Source of the DNA: Stenopsyche tienmushanensis
Taxonomy: Eukaryota; Arthropoda; Insecta; Trichoptera; Stenopsychidae
DNA length: 64,000 nt
NCBI GenBank assembly: GCA_008973525.1
Contig: WACJ01000247.1
Location: forward strand, 496,001 to 560,000
Direction of reading: 5' to 3'
Made by a program: the position numbers and the translations under genes. Of the stretch, positions 24,299-34,281 are shown piece by piece. Under the pieces are notes generated by a model that was given only the letters and a program-made list of their open reading frames with translations, searched no databases and was not told where the DNA came from. Every line of letters starts with the position of its first letter. Position 1 is the stretch's first letter.

Positions 24299-24481
24299 TC
24301 AATTAAGTCGATCTATGTTTGGGTTGTTACGTGTCAAATGAAATAACCAAATTACGAGCGGAATGCCTAACAGGATCCCGATGATGTATTGCAGAAGCTC
24401 CCGAGGGTGCGAAACAGGAGCGAAGGTTACCATCCGTCCGCAGCAACCCGGCCATGTGTCTGCAGGCGTACAAAATTCATA
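24299..24481 (-). CDS. Possible last exon encoding a C-terminal membrane segment
   Basis: On the minus strand an open frame of about 60 residues ends in TGA at 24299. It holds a cysteine pair in WPGCCGRMVTF, then HPRELLQ, then a strongly hydrophobic run (YIIGILLGIPLVIWLF) suitable for one membrane pass, then a polar tail ending NIDRLN. Upstream in-frame stops near 24505 force the exon to start after an acceptor; AG sites at about 24481 (GGGTCAG) and 24466 (CCTGCAG) both keep the frame. The exon is richer in G+C than its flanks and is not repeated in the window. AATAAA on the minus strand near 23965 could end its transcript. I do not recognise the protein. It might belong with the first exon at 27756 (-), but the phases do not join directly, so at least one middle exon would be missing. 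Confidence 0.4.
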   Translation of the reverse strand, partial: YEFCTPADTWPGCCGRMVTFAPVSHPRELLQYIIGILLGIPLVIWLFHLTRNNPNIDRLN

Positions 24482-24744
24482 CAAAAACTGACCCAAAACG
24501 TAGCAGGTTGCTCTTTAAAAATGCTAGCAAACTGCCAAATGGGACAACAAATGTCACTTAGAAAAATAGGATACAGCAACAACCCTTGCCGATACATTTT
24601 TTAAATGCCAGGAGCATCCGCAAAGAATCCGACGACCCAATTTATAACAAACCCTATCAATGACAAACGAGGCCAAAATTATCAGACCGATAATTTTATT
24701 GTGCCAAAAGCCCCATCGACGACTTAATTGCACACAAATCAGCT

Positions 24745-25172
24745 ACATTCATTTTTAAAATCAATCTGGCCAATAGATAAAACAGCATCTCTTACCAATA
24801 AAGATTTGTCCAGGGATGAATTACTTCAAAGATGCTTAGGTGGCCAAACCCAAAATTCTAATGAATGCTCCAAAGCACCTGCATTCTGATGTAAAAATCA
24901 TTGATATATTAACATACATTGTTGCTGAGATATTTAATAACGACTACAACTTCATTTTGAAGATGATGAATACATTAAATATAATTATTGGCAAATTTTT
25001 GCTGAAAATACCGATGTAGTGTGGATAGCGAGGTAGAAACGTAAGAGCCTTTCTAAGACAAAAGCAGCTCGTTTAGCCCGAAAACAACAGTTAGTCGAAG
25101 ATAATCAACTTTTTGAGAAAGCTGAAGATCTATTATATGCACCTGGAGTCATTCGTTCATCGGTAAGTCAAT
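24745..25172 (+). pseudogene. Relic of an insect-type Mutator-like transposon protein
   Basis: The + strand reads SFLKSIWPIDKT, LLQRCLGGQTQNSNEC, then after frame breaks YIKYNYWQIFAENTD and KTKAARLARKQQLVED. The block L..RCL.G.TQN.NE is characteristic of a large family of uncharacterised insect proteins that I associate with Mutator-like transposases; that attribution is from memory and should be tested. Interrupted by stops and not functional. It ends at GTAAGT-like sequence, 40 bp before the composite repeat. Confidence 0.45.
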
Positions 25173-25725
25173 AAAATTTATAGTTTTATCGCATTGAAAC
25201 TTTATACGAGATTATCTCGAAGCTGCATTTTCAGTGTTCGCCAGTTGTAGCTTAAAAGTTGTCGATCGATCTGACTGAAATTTTGGGATATTTTTCATTA
25301 TAATATTATATAGTCAATTAAGATAAAGTTTTAAGTTTTTCGCGCAAATAAATGATTTTTTTGGGGTAAAAATTATCAATAAAATGGTAATAAATATGAA
25401 ATTTCAACTAAAAAGCCTACTAAATTTTAAATTTTATATTTCTTTAATTTTTTATAGCTTAGATGACTGCCTACAAATATTAAAAATCAAAAAATATTTT
25501 CATTTTCGATTTCAGTTCAATAGGCAAGTGGCGAGCCGTTTGATATCACGAGAAAAGGCGCCTAATGGAATACCTTATAACTCGGCCATTTTGTTTTTTA
25601 AAAAATAAAATAAATTAGCACTTTAAGGTTGTAGTAAAATAATGTCAAAAATTTAAAATGATTTGATTATTTTATCACCATTTAAAAAAATCATGAAAAA
25701 AGACTAATTTTCGAGCGTCTCCCGA

Positions 25726-26033
25726 GTGTTTCCCAACGTGGGACCCACGCCCCACAGGGGGGCAATTTGATAGTTAAGGGGCAATTTAAAAATAGACTCG
25801 ACACGACTTTAACCCTTTCGCTTTGGGTTATTTAAATGCAATGCTAGATATCGGTGACAAATTTAACAAAAAAGGCAGATTCTTAAAAAAATTCTTCCCA
25901 AAACAAATCATTTATATAATATTTCTTAAGGGAACAAAAAAAAATTTAAAGATTGTGTATGGGGGGGGGGGGGCATAGAAATTTTAGAAATGTTAAGGTG
26001 GGGTATGGCCTAAAAAAGGTTGAGAAACGCTGG
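25726..26033. mobile_element. hAT MITE nested in the composite repeat
   Basis: Ends AGTGTTTCCCAACGTGGG and GGTTGAGAAACGCTG are imperfect inverted repeats of the hAT type. The matching place in the other copy (about 6225) is uninterrupted, proving a later insertion. The flanking octamers GTCTCCCG and GTCTAAAG match at 5 of 8 positions. Confidence 0.65.
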
Positions 26034-26091
26034 TCTAAAGGGATTTTTTTTCCCCCTTAATTTCTCATAGTCTGCTTATCTATTGTATCTA

Positions 26092-26477
26092 TCTATATAT
26101 ATAAAAATCAATTTCTCGCGTCAGGCGTCCGGAGATATCGCGATTTTGTCTGCTCAGCCGCGTTCGGCCGCATTCGGCCGCATTCGGCCGCGTTCGGCCG
26201 CGTTCGGCTGCGCTAAGCGGCTGATGCGTCGTGGTGCTCGGCGGCTCGTCAGTCGCTATACGAAGTGAGGGAGAGCGCACGCATCCTTACCTCTCACTCC
26301 CACAGCAATACATCGCGTAGCTTTCCAACTAAGCGCGTGTTGCTAAGCAACCACATCCAAATCAATAAATAAACAAATCACTCATTCATGTATTCTAAAA
26401 GCGAGTTGGATGCATCTTCACACATAACAAATCAATCAATAGGTGTGGCATTGCAACGCATGCCGGGTATTCGCTAG
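26092..26477 (+). mobile_element. Non-autonomous Helitron, copy 2
   Basis: Begins TCTATATATATAAAAATC, includes repeated CGGCCGCATT/CGTT units and the conserved TTGCTAAGCAACC block, and ends with the GGCAT...ATGCC hairpin and GCTAG followed by T. It sits at the same place in its host repeat as copy 1 (inverted), so it inserted before that repeat duplicated. Confidence 0.82.
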
Positions 26478-26950
26478 TAAGAAATAAAAATCTCTACAAT
26501 TTGTCTATTATGATTTGTTATTACATAAAATAAAATAAAAGCCTTTGAAAACAATAACGAATTGTATTTCCACGTCTATGAATCATCACGCCGCACTTTT
26601 GGTGAAAATTTCTCGCAGAAATATGATTATGATGATGCGATTTTTTTACTATTCCTGTTTATATATGGAGTTTTCATTCTCATTCAATTAATTTCATTCA
26701 AATTCAGTAAAAAAGTTAATATGTGCAGCTGTGGATGTTCAATCTGTGGATTTCTCGTTCGTTGTTCAATAATACAGTCAACCCTTCTATAGCGATTACG
26801 CTATACGCCGCAAATTTAATGTAAACGCGTTATTTCATTTTATAAGGATACAAATTAACACTAAAGATGACTAATAAAATTAGTATAATACAAAATAAAT
26901 ATAGCAAAAATCTTATCGCCCGTTTATAAGTGTATTTCAGAGAGCTATAT

Positions 26951-27176
26951 CAAGGGTGCCCAACCCGCGGCCCGCGGGCCGCATGCGGCCCGCCTTGAAT
27001 ATTTTTCCAGCCCGCAAGATTTATTACACTTTTACAAAATATATTTTTTCACTTCAAAAAATATGTCTATAGAGTATCTAAATCTAAAATGGGGATATAT
27101 AATTTTATATGCGGCCCGCGGAGCTATGATGCATTTCCAAAGTGGCCCGCAAGATCATTTGGGTTGGCCACCCCTG
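26951..27176 (-). mobile_element. hAT MITE with 8-bp target duplication
   Basis: 226 bp, ends CAAGGGTGCCCAACCC and GGGTTGGCCACCCCTG, flanked by AGCTATAT on both sides (26943-26950, 27177-27184). Its reverse complement is the uninterrupted form of the MITE that makes up 4425-5309. Confidence 0.88.
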
Positions 27177-27183
27177 AGCTATA

Positions 27184-27535
27184 TTAACGCTTTTGTGACG
27201 GATGACTCATATGTGAGTCTTTTAATTAGCAACGCTTGGCGACGGAAGACTCACAGATGAGTCTTTTAGTGATCTCAACTAATGTAACGGGGCGATTGCG
27301 TTGATTAAAATGCTATAACTTTAAGACTAGCAGATATTTTTCAAAATATTTTAGAGAAAATGTGTAGAATAATTTACTATACAATAATTTTATTTGGAAA
27401 TTCCTAGTCTTTCTCAACATTTCGCACATATGAACATAAAAAAACGAATAATTGTGCATGTCAATGCTTTTTTTATATGGTGTCATACATTTTTTTCTGG
27501 AATCACATATGAGCCTCCCGTCGCGAAAGTGTTAA
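27184..27535. mobile_element. piggyBac-type MITE with TTAA target sites
   Basis: 352 bp bounded by TTAA. The left end CGCTTTTGTGACGGATGACT and right end (inverse) CACTTTCGCGACGGGAGGCT are imperfect inverted repeats, and both then carry CTCATATGTGA. A second copy of this GACTCA motif lies at 27236-27266. It shares the TTAA with the flank of the hAT MITE 26951-27176, only 8 bp away. Confidence 0.7.
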
Positions 27536-27718
27536 TTTGCATGCAGCTTGTTTGTCGCCATACTTAACGCAATTGTATGGATCGAAGATGACTAAATCAA
27601 TCAATCAATCAGTTGGCTCAAATGTATAAACTCAATTGATCGACGTTATATTTCATACTAAAAATACATTTCGGTTTTAAAAAAAAAATATGATATTCAA
27701 TATGGAAAATATTCTCAC

Positions 27719-27756
27719 CTTTTGGGTTTCCATCGCCGTTTGAAAACGCCCAGCAT
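27719..27756 (-). CDS. Possible first coding exon (MLGVFKRRWKPK...)
   Basis: On the minus strand ATG (27756-27754) with A at -3 opens 12 codons, MLGVFKRRWKPK, plus two bases, and ends in AAAAG followed by the donor GTGAGA. The stretch upstream (27757-28100) is relatively GC-rich and unique, as expected for a 5' UTR or promoter, and contains the motif TGGTGTCAGAAGTG. The rest of the gene would lie at lower coordinates; the next 3 kb is filled with transposons (27184-27535, 24745-27176), which would then be intron insertions. Such a short exon cannot be identified by content, so this call rests on start context, donor and surrounding composition. Confidence 0.35.
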
Positions 27757-28753
27757 GATGGCTTCAGTCACATTGACGCCGCTGCGAGGACACCCGAAGA
27801 ACTATCTCGGAAGAATCCGTCCGAACTATTTCACAAACACTTATCACTTCTGACACCAGCGAATATTTAACGGCTCCTCACATCACATTTGAGAGCCGCC
27901 GACGTCAGTATGTCACTCGAACGGGACCCTAATCCCACGAATCGAACACGTTGAAAAAACAATCAATATCTCACGATTTCTCTGAGCCGATGGCTTTCAC
28001 CTGCATCCACTTCATTTTCGAACATTTTCCCAGTATTGTCTTCGCAAAACTCAAATTGCGACCACTCCTGGAGCTAATACAGTCAGAGCTGCGAACAAAC
28101 AGAGAAGAAAACGGCGTTTAACATAAATTAAAGAAAGTATCTTAACATAATCGACTGCTCATCCATAAATCACGAATGAAGCCCGAGAGCACTCTAAATC
28201 GGAGATAAATCATGCATCATCGACCACGATGCACGTCTTGCGTCGACTGCATTATCACAACGCAATAAAATGACATATTATCCGTGAAAGGTCATTGTCA
28301 TTTGATAACAGTTATGCCTACAAGTGAATAACACCCAACGAATAAACAACACACACGCAAGACATGAATAGGGACCATGGAGAAGTTTGAGTTCCTCGCC
28401 TTCAAACGAGGCGTGAGTACCATCATGGCGTCTGTTGAACTGTTTAAACACACGTACAAACAAATAAAATTAATTAAACAGTTCCATCATTAAGCCAAGA
28501 AAGAATATGCATAGCAAATGGGAACTGTTTGCTCAAAAATATATATTTGGGAAGCCGGACCCAAAAAATGTGCGCTGCCATACACGATGTATTAGTTCAT
28601 CGTGTAAAGTATTGACGACACGTTTTACATTTGTTGATTTATTTATTTATTCATTTGAGTGCATACTTTGTACGAAACATGCGGAGGTTGACTTTGCTCC
28701 ATGCCGTATTATCTTACGCTTGGAAAGTTGTCGCTTGTGAATCCAGAATGCTG

Positions 28754-29065
28754 AAAAGAAACGCACATTCGGTTGTTGTTCGGCGACAATTGCCTTCAAG
28801 TTCAAAATTCAACCGCAATCAATTTGCATTCAAACGAGCGAAAGACGGCAAGAAGTCGGCGAACAATGAGGAACTTGGAAACATGTCATCGTCAGCGTAT
28901 AATAATGTGATTTTACAAATGCGTAACCGAAGCGAAAGATGCCTTAAGAAGGAGCGTGGCATACAAGTGCGAACCGGCTCTATAGAGCCGGTTGATAAAT
29001 TGAATTTAGTCAGTAGTTGGTTTAACTGCAGTAGGGCAAATTGGCCTGAATGTGACGAAAAGTGA
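28754..29065 (+). CDS. Doubtful open frame, basic and serine/asparagine-rich
   Basis: From ATG near 28750 an open frame of about 105 codons reads MLKRNAHSVVVRRQ, then KDGKKSANNEELGNMSSS, and ends ECDEK-stop. Its last 50 bases are a dispersed repeat (also near 18985 and 35780), and a perfect 22-bp palindrome lies inside it at 28972. No family is recognised. It could equally be chance. Confidence 0.18.
   Translation, partial: KRNAHSVVVRRQLPSSSKFNRNQFAFKRAKDGKKSANNEELGNMSSSAYNNVILQMRNRSERCLKKERGIQVRTGSIEPVDKLNLVSSWFNCSRANWPECDEK
28972..28993. other. Perfect 22-bp palindrome
   Basis: AACCGGCTCTA followed at once by its exact inverse TAGAGCCGGTT. No spacer. Confidence 0.8.
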
Positions 29066-29134
29066 AACTTCAAACGACAATTGGTCGGATGTGTTAAGTG
29101 ATCGTAAGGTAAGTAGTAATAGATAATACAAATA

Positions 29135-29570
29135 TAGGCTATTTCAATACGAACGCTCGAAATTTGTTAGACTATAACGGCCATGTTGTTACAGCAACAT
29201 CTATCAAATTTATTATGAATTATTCAGTAGTATATGGAAAATTATCATAAAAGATTATAGCGTTGAACGACGTATGAAAATCAATCGAGAAACGTTTCAC
29301 CCAAAAATAAACACTTTAAGCGACGAGGCTCATTTTTGGATGAATCCGTGCATGTAACTCCAACAAAACGGTGCCACGTGTCACACAGCGCATGCCATGA
29401 TTGACATTCAGCACGAGCGATTTAAAGACATGGCTATCTCACGCGGTGACGAGGCGTCATCAATAATTGGACCTCCCGAATACGCGCCACCAAGCAAAAC
29501 CGCAGCGGACATTTGAACGAAATTACATTTCAAACTTATTCCCTCCTTATTATATCAAATTCCCGCACTA
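29135..29570 (+). pseudogene. Tc1/mariner-type ('EAHFW' family) relic
   Basis: The 5' end GGCTATTTCAATACGAACG is followed by a deleted interior, then SDEAHFWMN and CHTAHAMIDIQHERF, the latter covering the C-terminal conserved block. Same family as 1010, 38800, 41166 and 45376. Confidence 0.6.
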
Positions 29571-29619
29571 CAAATTTAGCCACATCTTTCGAAGTCCCAG
29601 CCACTTTGTATCGAAAGTG

Positions 29620-30000
29620 GATGGCATTTATTTGACAATAAATAGCATAAACTACTTGTAGACAAACAAGCAGCTTTGTATAATTTTATTTAACGCCGGT
29701 ATTTACAATTATTCAGAATTTAAAAATTATTTTTAATGTCTGTAACGTCGAAAGCTTGATAGGCTATAAATATCATGATTTACGTTGTATAAACACCGAT
29801 TTCAACAAAAAATAGCTTTTTGTAGAAATGGGTGCAAAATTTCGGTACGTGTACGCATCAATATTCGCATAATGTTAATTATAAAGCTCTATTTTGATGC
29901 GACTTACTGCGAGCAAGACTCCGCCATCCCGGCAGAAAAAACAGGCAACGCGCATGCGCCCCGCTGCCTCTACTATATGTATACGTAATATCAGCAATCT
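29620..30000. repeat. Dispersed repeat, inverted partner of 18945-19330
   Basis: ATTTGACAATAAATAGCATA, AACTACTTGTAGACAAACAA and the GCGCATGCGCCCCGC core are found in inverse order relative to the 19 kb copy. Confidence 0.4.
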
Positions 30001-30677
30001 AGTAGCACTTTTTATATATTACACAAACATAGATTCATCTTTTAGCTAACAATTTCTTTTGTGTGAAAAATGAAATGGAGGAAAAGGCAATTTCAAACAA
30101 AGTGCGATCCTTTCGAGAAAGTGCAGGCCTAACTCGGAAAGAAGTAGAGTATCAAGCCAGCCAAATAGATAAAAAGCAATGCATTAAATCATTCATTCCC
30201 AGAGTAGTCTATATATAGTGACTCTTAGATTCTAGTAAAATATCGATATTAGTGAATCCCATTTAGGCAACCCATCAACAAAATTTTGGCTTTCCGCAGT
30301 GTTAGATTTAACTATAGGCGCAGAAGACGCGTATTCCTCGGGTCCCAAAAATTCAGAGGGCCTCATAAATTTTAGGGATTCAAGATATGCTATTCTCTTG
30401 AAAAACACGATTTCACTTTTACGCAGTACGTAGAAAACCGTAGTTGAAATCAGGGCTTCGAACCATTACTTTTTTTTATTTCGGTTTCGATTACGTTCAT
30501 AACATTAATATCGGTTCGGTTACGGTTTTTATTCTGGTTCGAAATCCCAGTTGAAATAACAACCATCAAATGTAACACTAGGCCATTCTCTGCCCTGATG
30601 CCGTGTAATAGTGAAATCGTACTAGGAGATCGCGCATATCGAGAGGGCCGAATGTTGTTGAACACAAAAAAACCAGC

Positions 30678-31133
30678 AACCTGAACAAACCACCCGATTA
30701 GTCTTCTTCGGATACCTTCGTTTTGTAATGAGAGTTCGTAATCGTTCTGTACACATGGTTCAGATATGGTGTCCTAACGCAAGGCACTCATTCGTCATGT
30801 CAGAGGTCTGAAAAGCGGACCAATTGGACCTTGTGGCCACTCTGTCTTCTGTTAGGGCTTTTTGCGACATTTTTTACGATCTATGCGATCACGGAAGTTC
30901 TCTCAGAGGCTAACATGCATAGGTGAGTCGCGCCAAATGAGGTCGCATCTAGGTTTTGCACCTTATTGTGCACTTTTACTGAGGGGGCTAGCATGATCCT
31001 GAATTGCGGGACTAATAAACAGCTCGGGGAGTGAAGGGTCTCCATATTCCTTTGTCTCAGATGTGTTTGTTGCATCCTGGGGGCGTAAGTTAAATAATTG
31101 CCACGGGCGCTTCATACTCTCGTTACGGCTCTG
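30678..31133. mobile_element. hAT element of the CAGGGCCGTAAC family
   Basis: Contains GGTCTGAAAAGCGGACC, GCTTTTTGCGACATTTTTTA and AGTCGCGCCAAATGAGGTC, and ends CTCTCGTTACGGCTCTG at 31133. The left end is not clear. Confidence 0.6.
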
Positions 31134-33337
31134 ATCTTCTGAAAATTTATAGCCCAATGCTAAGAAGCAGATAATACGGTATGCAGTAAGGTAGTACCGA
31201 CATCAAGCGAAGGTGTGGTTCAAATCCACGACCGAGTTGACAACCACGTTCCAAAATATTTACGACATCAATGTCACTGCACCCAAGCTCCTTCATACAC
31301 GTCCCAAAAACGTGATTTTAAAAAGACCAAAGGCAAATCGATAAATTGGCATTCTTCCGTTGAAGTCAATGCTGGAGCACTGATAGCAGAGGCACGTCCT
31401 GCACCAATACCAATTCCATTATACAGCACATGATTGCCGAATCGATCCAAGCTGATGGATCGAAATTGGCAAGTCCTGTATTGGCGATGCACATGTGCAG
31501 AGTGAGAGTTGTGCAGGTGAACAAAAGGGAGCAACCGCCAGTTGCAGTGATGCAATCGTCTTGTAATCCGGTCATTGCGCTCGCTTATTGAATACCAATT
31601 CTCACGCACAGCTTAAAACCAATAATCAAGATTCATTAGACAAAGGGAGACTATGGTGCTTGCTTCTGAGAGCGAATATTGTTATTGTGACCCAAGTGTC
31701 AGCTGCTGCTGACGACGATTGCCAACTGTCTGCAAATTATTGCCCAATGCAAATAATGCACTTAGCACCTCTTTGTGAAGTCAAAGACGGCAATTTCACC
31801 TTTCTCTCCTCTCAGCATTGTTGCTAATAGCGTATTCACGTCCGTTTTTATGGACCAGTTAGGTTGCAACTAATAAAAGATGACAATTTATAAGCCATAA
31901 TGAGGATGAATTACAGCCATGGACAACGCACACAAACGGCAATGAATATTTTCCATTGAAACCTTCATGCGACTATATTAGGCTTGAGGTCGAAAACTAT
32001 ATTGGCTTTGTAAACAGGCAAATATGATAGAATTTAATACAAAAGCTCACTTTGCTTAAGATTCATTGACCTCGAAAAAGCCTTCAATTCAGTACGGCAT
32101 CAATTCTATGCTCATCTTCAATTATAAAATACTACTTTAATCTAATATTTTTATTCGTAGCCTTATCAATTGATGAAAATTGATATTTCATCCTGTTTAT
32201 ATAAAAAAAACCATAAATATTTTGCATACTTTTGTATATGTTTTTTTTTTCTTTTTTCATAAATAAAGACTATTTATGAAGCATTCTTAAATCCTCAGTT
32301 GATTTCTGAGAGGGTTTCATTGATTTATTTATTAATAAATACGAACAAGGTCTTATTTAGCAAATATGCACTTTATCATAGGCTTTTTCGTGGTCCAAGG
32401 AACTTCCATAAACAAATACATTATTGTTCATATTATTTACAAAACGCATTGTAATTGAATACGCATTAATGGAATGCTAATGGTTTATGTCAATAGCTTT
32501 GTAGAACAGATGTTTTAAATTTAAAATGGGCAGGTCATCATACTAAAAAGCGGCCGGATGAATGATGCACAAAACTCTTGCCGAAATGATAACTAAAATA
32601 CATAAAATGGAATCACGAAATGTGCAAACTTAAAATAATGTACAAAATAATAGCCAGTTATGAAAATTTTATGCTTTTATACAAAGAATATCCCTATGCC
32701 ATTATCCAAGAAGACTCCCCGGGGAAATAAATTCGCTGCTTTCGTCGAGAACATAGCAAATTAATTATATGAGGGTTTTCGAGCGGGGGGGTGCAACGTA
32801 TTTTAAGCAACAAATCTGAATATTTTTCAATTAAATACTATATTAAATAGTATTGTTCGACAATAAGAGGAAACTTTTATCAGATGGAGGACAGGATATT
32901 GTAACTCGTGCAAAAAATCAATCAGATTACACACACAACACAAGCAATTTGCTAATCATAACGCATTAATTTATTATTCATGCGCCTCTGGGTATCGCAC
33001 AAATTAGACAATCTATTAACAAAAATACAGGAAAAACCACTATTAACGATACGACATGCTGCATATCAATCACGAAACAATAAACCATAAAAATGTCAGA
33101 TTAATGATCGAAAGTATACGGCCATATAACCGGAATCTGAGCATACAATATGCTAATGTGCGCATGATCTTGTGTATTTTTGCACGTTAAAGGCGCAAAA
33201 AACGCATTAAAATCAATAAACCATTTTTAACATAGTACACATTTGTGGAATTTGAGATCCGAAGTAACGGAAAAATGTTTATTTGGACTATAATCATCAT
33301 TATTCGTAACCTTATCCCATAATAGATTACCATTGGC
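31134..33337. other. Unique DNA; small doubtful frames only
   Basis: A 53-codon + frame at 31430-31591 (MIAESIQADGSKLASPV...) has coding-like texture but no start or splice support. 31860-33180 is AT-rich with many TAAT/ATTA words. Confidence 0.3.
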
Positions 33338-33349
33338 ATTGAAGAAATT

Positions 33350-33545
33350 ACCTGTAGGTAGTCCCGCATTAAGCGGTTGGACTCGTAACCCGATCATCTC
33401 GGGTTCGAATCCCACAGGAGATGTGGCTGGCAACCACATTTTTAAAAACATATATATGCCATGAAAAACCATGTCACAATGGTTGGTAATGATACCATAA
33501 AAAAGGGATCGCTAAAAACCACCGCAAAAAAAAAAAAAAAAAAAA
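33350..33545 (+). mobile_element. tRNA-derived SINE with poly(A) tail and 12-bp target duplication
   Basis: 196 bp flanked by ATTGAAGAAATT on both sides (33338-33349, 33546-33557). The head resembles a tRNA: ACCTGTAGGTAGTCCCGC, then a perfect B box GGTTCGAATCC at about 33402. A tRNA-unrelated body with CCATGAAAAACCATGTC and an A-rich tail follow. The cloverleaf stems do not pair well, so it is a SINE, not a tRNA gene. Confidence 0.88.
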
Positions 33546-34281
33546 ATTGAAGAAATTGTCGCCAAAAGTGCGACGTGACGATACATAGACGTTACACTAG
33601 AGTCAGAAATTGTGTACTTGAAGCGGTGGCACGTTGTGTTTGCATCCATTTTGCAGCTTCCCATACAAAATTGTTTATTGTTTCTGAGCATCGATTGGGT
33701 CGTATGGTAATTTTTAAACTTGATCGTGCATCTTGACCCACCTCCATGGTTATTATTGGATCTTTCGTGCAACATTTTAATTGCACGAGCCCGAAATCTT
33801 TAATCTATAATGAAGATCTAAATTTTATCTTGGCCGCGTTCCCTAAACGTTCAGCATGCATTTAGAAAACTTGCAGCTCATCACGATCAAACATCACGTT
33901 GACACATCCATGTGCATGAATGCAGTGATAAACACCTTTTTATCAATCCGGCGAGTCCATTACGGATTAGAAAGTCGGCGGAGAGCATTTCGAGAAGTGT
34001 TAATGGGACAAATGTGTGAATCCGCAGCTTAAAGGTAAAGGGGCGAAGAGGTTAAACGTCCATTTGTAGTCTGCTTCCTCAAACACAATCGACAATTGAT
34101 TTCTCTTGAGTACCATTCGGACAAATGTCCAAAGTGCATCTTAGTTCACATTATTATAAACACTCTCGCGTGGCAGAAGTGAAACTGTTTAGCTCCTAGG
34201 TAAAGTTAACCTGTGTTTGTGTAATATATAATAAAAGAAGCAGGCAAAGCAGGCGCCCGCCACATACGCAACTGGGCTTGG

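Larger units (their letters stand above)
25215..26950 (-). repeat. Inverted copy of the 5.3-6.7 kb composite interior
   Basis: The reverse complement follows 5310-6745 through the same non-coding blocks and the same Helitron. It differs by one extra insertion (25726-26033) and small changes, and it lacks the right-hand hAT end found at 6750-6780. A third, more diverged copy of the outer part is at 34640-34960. Confidence 0.8.

Noticed and set aside
31430..31591. 53-codon + frame with coding-like texture (MIAESIQADG...)
   Set aside because: Too short, no splice context and an overlapping minus frame of 111 codons; listed only as a remark.
33350..33425. tRNA-Thr-like gene (CTCGTAA anticodon-like loop, GGTTCGAATCC)
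   Set aside because: Acceptor and T-stem do not pair, the sequence continues into a repeat body with poly(A) and has target duplications: a SINE head.
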